From IMG/VR virus record IMGVR_UViG_3300036759_000105, positions 1-36,480 of that record: DNA of 36,480 nucleotides; one strand, given 5' to 3'. The notes under the pieces were generated by a model. The model made no database searches and was not told the origin of the DNA. It was given only the letters and a program-made list of their open reading frames with translations. Origin of the DNA: a virus. Positions 6,206-12,308 of the stretch are shown here, piece after piece; position 1 is the stretch's first letter, and every line of letters starts with the position of its first letter. A program made the translations under genes and the position numbers.

Positions 6206-7170
6206 TGCTGAAAGTGGGGCTGATCCAGGTGGGCGGGTCGCTGCCGAATGTCGCGTTGATGCGGCTGGCAACGTGGCACCGACGTATCGGCGACGAGGTG
6301 ATCCTGGACGCGAAGCCGACTGACGCGTGCGATCGCGTCTACGTCTCGACGCTCTTCACGTGGCAGCGGTCGAAGGTGATCGAGCTCGCGGCGCATTTCA
6401 GTCCGCATGCTGACGTCGAGATTGGTGGCTCGGGCTGGGACCTTGCGAAGCGGCTACCCGCCGAGGTCGACGCCATGCCGAACGAGTACAGCCTGTACGG
6501 CATCAGCTATGGCGTTGGCTACAGCTCGCGGGGCTGCATTCGCCATTGTGCCTTTTGCCCGGTCCCGCGGGCGGAGGGGCACGTCCGCGAAGACCAGCCG
6601 ATCGCAGCGCTGCTCAACCCACTAAGCAACCGGCTGATACTGCTCGACAACAACTTCTTCGCGTCCGACTGGCGTCCAAAGATCGAGGAGATTCGGAACC
6701 GCGGGCTGGTAGTTGATTGGCCGCAGGGCATCGACATCCGCCTGGTGGACCGTGAGCAGGCTTCGGTCCTGGGCGACCTGCGTACGCACGGCCAGCTCAG
6801 CGGTGATCGTTTCACACGCCCGGGCACGCTGCACTTTGCGTGGGATTTGCCGTCGAACGATGCACGCCCCGACACGGTCACCGGTGGAATCCGTCTGTTG
6901 TTCGACGCCGGCTTTCGGCCGCGCGACCTGCGCTGCTACGTGCTGATTGGCTACCCGGGCTATGACCTAGCCGAGGAGGTGGCGCGGCTCACGACGCTGC
7001 ACGCGCTGGGCATCGAACCCTACGTGATGGTGTATCGCGACTTCGGTGAGCGCGATCGCCGAGACGTTCGGCGGATGGACCTCCAGCACTGGAATAACGG
7101 CCACGTCTGGCGCTCGGTTGAGTGGCCGGAGTACCGGCGTCGGTCTCGGAAGGGAGCTGTATTTGCATGA
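6205..7170 (+). CDS. Radical SAM protein, 321 aa
   Basis: Cys111, Cys115 and Cys118 in RGCIRHCAFCPV form the CxxxCxxC motif that holds the 4Fe-4S cluster used to split S-adenosylmethionine. The first ~90 residues (VGLIQVGGSLPNVALMRLA, then EVILDAKPTD) look like the B12-binding-type Rossmann domain seen at the front of many radical SAM enzymes, without an obvious cobalamin DxHxxG motif. The rest has barrel features such as LLDNNFFASDW and YVLIGYPGYDLAE. The substrate is unknown; no linked cofactor or nucleotide-modification genes are present. The ATG at 6205 shares one base with the Rpf gene stop. A longer upstream reading of this frame overlaps the Rpf gene and is rejected. Confidence 0.85.
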   Translation: MLKVGLIQVGGSLPNVALMRLATWHRRIGDEVILDAKPTDACDRVYVSTLFTWQRSKVIELAAHFSPHADVEIGGSGWDLAKRLPAEVDAMPNEYSLYGISYGVGYSSRGCIRHCAFCPVPRAEGHVREDQPIAALLNPLSNRLILLDNNFFASDWRPKIEEIRNRGLVVDWPQGIDIRLVDREQASVLGDLRTHGQLSGDRFTRPGTLHFAWDLPSNDARPDTVTGGIRLLFDAGFRPRDLRCYVLIGYPGYDLAEEVARLTTLHALGIEPYVMVYRDFGERDRRDVRRMDLQHWNNGHVWRSVEWPEYRRRSRKGAVFA

Positions 7171-8015
7171 CCCAAGCGCTCGAAAAGCGCCAGGACTGGA
7201 ACATCAAGAGTCAGTCCAACCTGGCCCAGGTGACCGGCTTCGATGACCGGCTGATCAAGCTCATCAAGGCCACGGTCTGCCCGGGCGCGACGCCGCTCGA
7301 GTTGGCGACGTTCCTGTACAACGCGCGGCGCCTCGGGCTGGACCCGATGACGCACCAGATTTATTTCATCAAGTACGACCGCAGCAAGCCGGGCGAGATC
7401 GTCACCGGCATCGACGGCTACCGCTCGCGCGCCGAGAGCAGTGGCGTGTACGCCGGCTCCGACGACCCGGTCTACGAGTACGAGGACGTCGGCCAACCCA
7501 GGGGCGCGCCGTCGAAGGCGACCGTCACGGTGTGGAAGATAGTCGGCGGCCAGCGCGTGGCGTTCACCGCCTCGGCGCGCTGGGAGGAGTTCTACCCGGG
7601 CGACGGCAAGCAGGGTGAGCAGTACCGCAAGCGGCCGCACAACCAGCTGGGCGTGCGTGCCGAGTCGCACGCGCTGAGAAAAGGGTTTCCGCAGCTCATG
7701 CAGGAGCTCGACATGCAGGCTCCGCCGCAGCACTGGTCCGCAGCCGCCGAAGCCGACGAGGAGGCGCGCGACGATCCGCGGGAGATCGCGCGTCTGGCGC
7801 AGCGGCACCGGGAAATCTTCGACGTTGAGGAGGACGAGCCACCGGCACAGACGAAAACTCAAGCACCGAACCAGGGCGCTCCGGTTGGGGCGCCCGAGTC
7901 TAACGGTGCTGAGCGTGCCGCGGAGATCGTCGACAAGGCCAGGGCCGCGGCCCGTCAGCGTGAGCTGGACCTAGCTGAGATCGACCGCCAGCGCAAAGAG
8001 GAAGGTCTGATCTAG
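7167..8015 (+). CDS. bet: RecT/Bet-family single-strand annealing protein, 282 aa
   Basis: The core reads NLAQVTGFDDRLIKLIK, TPLELATFLYNARRLGLDPM, QIYFIKYD, and IVTGIDGYRSRAESSGVYAG: the RecT/Bet (Redbeta-like) annealase, with the typical helix-then-sheet order and the GIDGYR motif. It anneals complementary single strands in phage recombination and repair. The last ~90 residues are acidic and Pro/Ala-rich, ending in a charged helix; this tail may contact a partner. The VRR-NUC nuclease at 4158-4622 is a possible recombination partner, and no classical exonuclease partner is seen in the window. ATGA overlap with the radical SAM gene; normal family length. Confidence 0.9.
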   Translation: MTQALEKRQDWNIKSQSNLAQVTGFDDRLIKLIKATVCPGATPLELATFLYNARRLGLDPMTHQIYFIKYDRSKPGEIVTGIDGYRSRAESSGVYAGSDDPVYEYEDVGQPRGAPSKATVTVWKIVGGQRVAFTASARWEEFYPGDGKQGEQYRKRPHNQLGVRAESHALRKGFPQLMQELDMQAPPQHWSAAAEADEEARDDPREIARLAQRHREIFDVEEDEPPAQTKTQAPNQGAPVGAPESNGAERAAEIVDKARAAARQRELDLAEIDRQRKEEGLI

Positions 8016-8017
8016 CC

Positions 8018-8200
8018 GTGCCGTATCGCAGCGCTGAACGACGGCGTGCCAATGCTCGCGATCGGTGGCAGCGCTATCGCGTGTTGCCGTTCAGCGCACA
8101 CTGTCGGCTGTACCGCCACTGGGCATGCTTCGGGCGGCGAGGTGAGGGCGCTCCGAAACGGGCCTGTGAGTGCCCGTGTCACCAGGAGACGTCCACCTGA
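8018..8200 (+). CDS. Small basic Cys/His protein, 60 aa
   Basis: Starts at a GTG three bases after the annealase stop and overlaps the next start by one base. It is rich in Arg and contains HCRLYRHWACFG and CECPCH near the end, which could bind one zinc ion. I do not recognise it. The coding call rests on the continuous operon spacing and the clustered cysteines; alternative frames over this stretch are Arg/Pro/Ser-rich shadows. Confidence 0.5.
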   Translation: MPYRSAERRRANARDRWQRYRVLPFSAHCRLYRHWACFGRRGEGAPKRACECPCHQETST

Positions 8201-8457
8201 TGTCGAAGCCGGCGGCGCTCGAGGGCGAGACGCAGCGGGAGTACGCCTGGCGCGTGTATCCCGACGACGCGCGCGAGCTGCTGCTGGCGCAGGCCGCACC
8301 GGCGCGCAAGTGCGGTCAACCCTTGTGCCGCGCGGATGTGTGGTGGGGATTTACCAGAGCCAACAACCGGCGCTGTCCGTTCGACATCCGGCCGGACGGC
8401 ACCCGGACCGGCACCAGTCACTGGCGGACGTGTCGAGACCGACCGAGAAAGGAGTGA
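8200..8457 (+). CDS. Zinc-ribbon-like phage protein, 85 aa
   Basis: The N-terminal helix is charged (EGETQREYAWRVYPDDARELL). The C-terminal half has CGQPLCRADVWW, then RCPFDIRPDGT and SHWRTCRDR, the pattern C-x4-C...P-x-D...SH-x3-C found in a small metal-binding domain common among phages of actinobacteria. The start at 8200 shares one base with the upstream stop. Function unknown, probably DNA or protein contact. Confidence 0.65.
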   Translation: MSKPAALEGETQREYAWRVYPDDARELLLAQAAPARKCGQPLCRADVWWGFTRANNRRCPFDIRPDGTRTGTSHWRTCRDRPRKE

Positions 8458-8464
8458 AAGGTCC

Positions 8465-8677
8465 ATGCAATTTCGAGCGCGACTGGCAGCGGTGAGTGGC
8501 ACGGCGCCGCGGTCCGACAAGCCGAATGTCATCAGCATCAAACTGGAGCCGATGGAGCTGCTCGAAGCGGAGTGGCTGTTCGAGCGGTTGGGCGACGACG
8601 TGGTGGTGGACCTGGTGGACGCGCCACCCGAACGCACGCCCATGGAAGAGGCCATCAAGCACGCGCTGGGCCGCTAG
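8465..8677 (+). CDS. Unidentified 70-aa protein
   Basis: Starts at the ATG at 8465, with AAAGG a few bases upstream and GGAG a little further. An opening basic segment is followed by a short beta strand (PNVISIKLEP) and a helix with many Glu/Leu residues (MELLEAEWLFERLGDDVVVD). No motif is recognised. It lies between the zinc-ribbon gene and the replication gene and is probably cotranscribed with both. Confidence 0.6.
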   Translation: MQFRARLAAVSGTAPRSDKPNVISIKLEPMELLEAEWLFERLGDDVVVDLVDAPPERTPMEEAIKHALGR

Positions 8678-8691
8678 AGCAGGCGCACACT

Positions 8692-9276
8692 ATGGCGTGG
8701 ATCGAGGTCCATCAATCGCTGGTGTCCCACAAGAAAACCATGGCATTGTGCGATGCGCTGGCGATCGAACCGGCGCACGCGGTGGGCCATCTGGTGTGCT
8801 TGTGGACCTGGTCGATTGACAATGCGCCGCACGGTGACCTGTCCGGAGTCCAGCCGGCGACCATTGCCAGGGCCGCGGGTTGGCCGCGCAACCGGACCCA
8901 GCAATTGTTGGATGCCTTGGTCCAGTCCGGCTTTCTGGAGTGCGCGGACGAGCGGCTCCGCATCCATGATTTCGAGGACTATATCGGCAAACTCATCGCC
9001 CGCCGGGAGGCGAATGTATTGCGCACACGGGCCGCGCGTTCGCGTAACATCACGCGAACAAAGGATTCCGGTGTGGAGGACGTCACGCGCACAAATGGGG
9101 TCGGTAACGGTGCTACACAACCGGACCCAACACAACACAACCGGACCCAACCGGACCACCCCCCCGGTTCCCCCCCAACCGAGAACGCGAACGGTGCGCT
9201 CGCCGCGAGTTGCTGCACGAAGTTCGCGGCAACGGGACGGCTGCACCTAGCGTCTTGCGAGAAGGCGAGGGCATGA
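8692..9276 (+). CDS. Replisome organiser-like (DnaD-like N-domain) protein, 194 aa
   Basis: The first ~110 residues (MAWIEVHQSLVSHKKTMALC, VGHLVCLWTWSIDNAPHGDL, ARAAGWPRNRTQQLLDALVQ, GFLECADERLRIHDFEDYIG) match the winged-helix domain of phage replication-initiation proteins that bind the origin and load the host helicase. The tail is low-complexity (Asn, Thr, Gln, Pro), encoded by repeats that may be origin iterons, and then by two runs of seven C. The final ~35 residues look unlike a folded domain, so the end may be truncated or frame-altered. An HNH gene on the other strand abuts the stop with no gap. Confidence 0.75.
   Translation: MAWIEVHQSLVSHKKTMALCDALAIEPAHAVGHLVCLWTWSIDNAPHGDLSGVQPATIARAAGWPRNRTQQLLDALVQSGFLECADERLRIHDFEDYIGKLIARREANVLRTRAARSRNITRTKDSGVEDVTRTNGVGNGATQPDPTQHNRTQPDHPPGSPPTENANGALAASCCTKFAATGRLHLASCEKARA
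9115..9157 (+). repeat. Iteron-like direct repeats inside the replication gene
   Basis: ACACAACCGGACCCAA occurs at 9115-9130 and again at 9135-9150, a 20-base period, and a partial CCGGACC follows at 9151-9157. A run of seven C and a second run of seven C come next. Repeats within a replication-initiator gene recall the lambda O gene, where the origin lies inside the coding sequence. The decamer TGCTACACAA of the attP region also occurs here at 9111-9120. Confidence 0.4.
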
Positions 9277-9621
9277 CTACGCCACTCGGCGGGGGGCGCA
9301 GCCACATGATTCCCCTCGCGTTCTCTCTTCGATCCTTTGGTGACAGCGACGATGCACCGCGACCAGGTCTGACGCTTCTTCGTAGCCGAGAGCTGCGTAG
9401 CCATTGGAGTGGTGAACGTCGTAGTACTTGCCGAGCAGGTAGCCGCATTCCCAGCAGCGAAACTTCTGGCGTACGAGCGCCTCGTACTTCTGGTGGTCAT
9501 GGCGTGGCGAGCACCACCAGCGACGGTACTGCGCCGTGGGCCAGACCCGGGGGCTCGTCACCTGAACGACGTAGCGACTGCGATCGAAGAGCGTCGGCTG
9601 TAGCGACTGAGCACGGAACAT
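9277..9621 (-). CDS. HNH endonuclease, 114 aa
   Basis: The core reads QKFRCWECGYLLGKYYDVHH, NGYAALGYEEASDLVAVHRR and CHQRIEE: CxxC, HH and a final C-H, the HNH zinc-nuclease layout. It would be a nicking or homing nuclease. The ATG at 9621 is chosen because GGGTG lies about seven bases before it; an upstream ATG at 9693 would overlap the divergent regulator and its operators. Its stop directly abuts the stop of the replication gene on the other strand. The gene is AT-richer than its neighbours, which suggests acquisition. Free-standing homing is inferred. Confidence 0.8.
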   Translation of the reverse strand: MFRAQSLQPTLFDRSRYVVQVTSPRVWPTAQYRRWWCSPRHDHQKYEALVRQKFRCWECGYLLGKYYDVHHSNGYAALGYEEASDLVAVHRRCHQRIEERTRGESCGCAPRRVA

Positions 9622-9655
9622 ATGACACACCCTAAGCGCAGCTACCTTTACGGAC

Positions 9656-9702
9656 ACGTGCACACTGCACGTTCCCAAATAGCTAACGTGCATGGTGCAC
9701 TA
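9656..9702. promoter_or_regulatory. Pair of identical-type operators, 30 bases apart
   Basis: ACGTGCA-CAC-TGCACGT (9656-9672) is a perfect 7-base inverted repeat. ACGTGCA-TGG-TGCACTA (9686-9702) has the same left arm and five matched positions on the right. Their centres are exactly 30 bases apart, about three helical turns, so two dimers could bind the same face. The second site covers the ATG of the LuxR-type gene at 9692, and both lie between it and the divergent HNH gene. Confidence 0.6.
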
Positions 9703-10144
9703 CGGAAAGGTCAGTGAATTACTCGCGATGCCCTGGCTATTAGCTGATGAACCATCGCTTGAGCAAAGCGCGCTGCCGGGGTTTCCGACTCCGATTAGTC
9801 AACGTCAACGTCGCTTACGTCGACGACTCGTGAGACCGTTGGTGAGAAATCTGAGCATTCCGGACGAGTGGCTATTGCCAGTCGAGGTGTGGGTCGGAGT
9901 TCGGCATGATGAGGATGATGAGGCCATCTTGGCGTGCCTGTGTCGAGGAATGTTGCAACGAGCTATCGGGGAGCGAACCGGCTTCACGCGAAGAGGTTTG
10001 GATGAGCGACTGGTGCGACTCCGCTCGCGGTTCCAAGTCGACAATACGCGTGACCTGATTGCCTTGGTGAGTGATCGTGCGGCAGCAGCGCGTGTGATGA
10101 CTCGTACGCTCGATGAGCAAAGGCGGGTGATTCGATCATCATGA
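9692..10144 (+). CDS. LuxR/GerE-type HTH regulator, 150 aa
   Basis: The C-terminal ~65 residues (AILACLCRGMLQRAIGERTG, then TRRGLDERLVRLRSRFQVDN then TRDLIALV) match the LuxR/GerE helix-turn-helix, where a second helix and a recognition helix precede the conserved V-x-N-R/T position. The first ~70 residues are Leu/Arg-rich and have no sensor domain I recognise. It probably binds the paired operators at 9656-9702, one of which overlaps its own start, so autoregulation is likely. No ribosome binding site is visible before 9692: the message may be leaderless, or the start may be the ATG at 9728. It precedes the late genes, so it is a candidate late-switch regulator. Confidence 0.7.
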   Translation: MVHYGKVSELLAMPWLLADEPSLEQSALPGFPTPISQRQRRLRRRLVRPLVRNLSIPDEWLLPVEVWVGVRHDEDDEAILACLCRGMLQRAIGERTGFTRRGLDERLVRLRSRFQVDNTRDLIALVSDRAAAARVMTRTLDEQRRVIRSS

Positions 10145-10353
10145 CCACCAGGTGGCAGCAGTCCCGCCTCCGCGCCCTGGCGAGACGCATGGTTGCTCTT
10201 GAGGCCCAGGCCAAACGTCACGAGCTGCTCGGCAACCATGCCCGCGCCGACGATTTCTGGGACCGCCGCGAGACCGTCCAGTGGATGCGCTCGCTGCTGC
10301 TCCGCGACGGCTGGGCCAACGCTGCCCGCGAGTCGTCACTCGTGAAACAATGA
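10141..10353 (+). CDS. Unidentified basic helical protein, 70 aa
   Basis: Starts at an ATGA overlap with the regulator gene. It is mostly helical and Arg/Ala-rich (LRALARRMVALEAQAKRHEL, then DRRETVQWMRSLLLRD). It could be a small DNA-associated protein of the packaging region. No motif is recognised. It ends three bases before the small terminase gene. Confidence 0.55.
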   Translation: MTTRWQQSRLRALARRMVALEAQAKRHELLGNHARADDFWDRRETVQWMRSLLLRDGWANAARESSLVKQ

Positions 10354-10356
10354 GCC

Positions 10357-10773
10357 ATGACCCGCGGCGTGCCCCACTCGCCCGAGCTCCGCGCCCAGGT
10401 CGTCGCCGCAGTGCTGGCTGGCGAGTCCATCAGTGAGGTTGCGCGTCGCTTCGGTGTCGACAAGTCATCAGTTATCCGCTGGGCCGCGGCGGTGCAACCG
10501 GTTGAACCGACCGTCGCGCGCACACGCGAGGCCCTCAGCGAGCTGATCTGGGATGCCGTCGCCGAGACCCTCAAGTCGCTTATTGCTCGAGCCGCAATTA
10601 CTGGACAGGCGGATTGGATCGAGAAACAGTCCGCTGCCGACCTTGCCCAACTGGGCGCTACCGAGTGGGACCGGATCATTCGCATGGTCTCTGGGTTCCG
10701 ACCCGTCGACGACGAGCCAGACGGTCTCCCTGAGCCTGCCCCCGCCGAGTCCGCCGCAGTTGCGGATGCTTGA
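10357..10773 (+). CDS. terS: Probable small terminase subunit, 138 aa
   Basis: The N-terminal helix-turn-helix (HSPELRAQVVAAVLAGESIS then EVARRFGVDKSSVIRW) is the type found in small terminase subunits and transposase OrfA proteins. It is followed by a helical oligomerisation-like region (TREALSELIWDAVAETLKSL) and an acidic Pro-rich tail. It sits directly before the large terminase, overlapping it by eight bases, which is the usual order. Small terminases recognise the packaging site and hand DNA to the large subunit. No transposase OrfB partner is present, so a terminase role is preferred. Confidence 0.8.
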   Translation: MTRGVPHSPELRAQVVAAVLAGESISEVARRFGVDKSSVIRWAAAVQPVEPTVARTREALSELIWDAVAETLKSLIARAAITGQADWIEKQSAADLAQLGATEWDRIIRMVSGFRPVDDEPDGLPEPAPAESAAVADA

Positions 10774-11965
10774 GCAGCGCAAACGGTTCAACGTGGCCGC
10801 GTGCGGACGGCAGATGGGCAAGACGACACTCGGCATTCGGCTTGTGGCACTCGGCGTCCAGGACGGCTGGCCGTGTGCCTGGATGGCACCCACGTACAAG
10901 TACCTCGAGGACGTGTGGCGTCAGTTGCGCCAGGTGCTCGAGCCGATTACCAGCGGAAAGAGCGAGCAGCAGCACCGCATCGCCACGCGCAGCGGCGGCT
11001 CGGTGGAGTGCTGGTCGCTGGACGATCCGGATGCGGCGCGCGGCAGAAAATACCGCCGCATCGTGGTCGACGAGGCGGCGCTGGTGCGCGACCTGGAGAC
11101 GGTCTGGCAAGCATCCTTGCGACCGACGCTGAGCGTGCTGCAAGGCGACGCGTGGTTCCTGTCGACGCCGAAGGGACTGGACACGTTCCACGCGCTGTAC
11201 CAGCTCGGCCAGGACCCACTGCAAACCGAGTGGCAGTCGTGGCAGATCCCCTCGAGCGCGTCGCCGTTCATCAAGCCCGAGGAGCTCACTGCGGCGCGCG
11301 CGGAACTACCCGAGCGGACCTTCGCGCAGGAGTTCCTGGCCGACTTCGTGCAGCTCGAGGGCGCCGGCGTCTTCCGTGGCGTGGACGCCGTCGCTCGTCT
11401 CGAGCCGCAGCCGCCCGCGCAGTACCACCAGTACGTCTTCGGCGTCGACTGGGGCCGCTCGAACGACTTCACCGTCATCAGCATCATCGATGCCACCACG
11501 CTCGAGCAGGTGGCCGTCGATCGCTTCACCCAGATCGACTGGGAGTTCCAATCCGAACGCTTGCACCGCTGGGCCGACCTGTACCAGCCGCGCGCCATCG
11601 TCGCCGAGACCAACGCCATGGGCAACCCGCTCGTCGAGCGCCTGCAGCAGGGCTACGGGCGGGTGTACGGCGACAGCCGGCGCGCGCTACCCATGCAGCC
11701 GTGGCTGGCCACCAACGCGAGCAAGGCCGCGGCCATCCAGTCGCTCAGTCTCGCCATCGAGAACGGCGACATCACGCTGCTGGACGACCAGGTCCAGACG
11801 GGCGAGCTGCTGGCGTACGAGGCCGAGCGATTACCCTCGGGCATGCTCAGGTACGGCGCGCCACAGGGCCAGCACGACGACACGGTCATCGCCCTGGCGC
11901 TGGCCTGGCTCGGGGCGAGCGTGCCGCAGGTCACCACCCGCTCGAGCTACGCGTTCAGTCGATGA
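10766..11965 (+). CDS. terL: Large terminase subunit, 399 aa
   Basis: The ATPase domain has Walker A GRQMGKTT (residues 14-21), Walker B IVVDEA with Asp102/Glu103, and the coupling motif FLSTPKG (131-137). The RNase H-like nuclease domain has Asp228 in FGVDWGRSND, Glu281 in VAETNAMGN and the closing acidic pair in GQHDDTVIALALAW. The protein pumps DNA into the capsid and cuts it. The only ATG giving the right N-terminus is at 10766; no GTG lies upstream in frame. The gene is intact and overlaps the next start by four bases (ATGA). Confidence 0.95.
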   Translation: MLEQRKRFNVAACGRQMGKTTLGIRLVALGVQDGWPCAWMAPTYKYLEDVWRQLRQVLEPITSGKSEQQHRIATRSGGSVECWSLDDPDAARGRKYRRIVVDEAALVRDLETVWQASLRPTLSVLQGDAWFLSTPKGLDTFHALYQLGQDPLQTEWQSWQIPSSASPFIKPEELTAARAELPERTFAQEFLADFVQLEGAGVFRGVDAVARLEPQPPAQYHQYVFGVDWGRSNDFTVISIIDATTLEQVAVDRFTQIDWEFQSERLHRWADLYQPRAIVAETNAMGNPLVERLQQGYGRVYGDSRRALPMQPWLATNASKAAAIQSLSLAIENGDITLLDDQVQTGELLAYEAERLPSGMLRYGAPQGQHDDTVIALALAWLGASVPQVTTRSSYAFSR

Positions 11966-12252
11966 AGCTAGTGACCGTGTGCGAGGAGGGCCTGAACCGC
12001 AGCGTGGCGGCGCGCTGGCTGCTGCAGTACGTCGGCCACGAGGTGATCCCGGTGGGACTCAATCGCCACACCGACGAGACGCTGCAGATGCTGTACGCCT
12101 GGGCGGATCGCGTCGTGGTGCTGGACAGACGCCTGAGCGCGCGCGTGCCACCGGAAAAACTCGTGGTGTGGGACGTCGGGCCCGACCGCTACCCGCATCA
12201 CTACCACCCCGACCTCGTGCGCCGGCTGCGCCTGTTCCCCGCCATCGAGTGA
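11962..12252 (+). CDS. Low-molecular-weight phosphatase-like protein, 96 aa
   Basis: The N-terminus MKLVTVCEEGLNRSVAARWL contains C(x5)R-S, with Cys7 and Arg13-Ser14: the P-loop of low-molecular-weight protein tyrosine phosphatases and arsenate-reductase relatives. A later Asp in VVWDVGPDRY is placed like the general acid. At 96 residues it is shorter than the usual ~150, so parts of the fold are reduced. It lies between terminase and portal and overlaps the terminase stop. It may modify a host or virion protein, or may have lost catalysis. The role is unknown. Confidence 0.7.
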   Translation: MKLVTVCEEGLNRSVAARWLLQYVGHEVIPVGLNRHTDETLQMLYAWADRVVVLDRRLSARVPPEKLVVWDVGPDRYPHHYHPDLVRRLRLFPAIE

Positions 12253-12308
12253 TGCGCCGGCGCGTGAAACGTTACCCGTGAAACATTGGCGTTACACTGG
12301 CGCGCAGC

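Noticed and set aside
7020-7862. Minus-strand open frame of 280 codons
   Set aside because: Opposite the clearly identified RecT/Bet gene; no recognisable domain.
9210-9635. Plus-strand 141-codon frame across the HNH gene
   Set aside because: Mostly the complement of the HNH gene. Kept only as a possible slippage extension of the replication gene.
12253-12308. Short GTGAAAC direct repeats before the portal gene as a CRISPR or operator
   Set aside because: Only two copies of a short repeat; too little to call.
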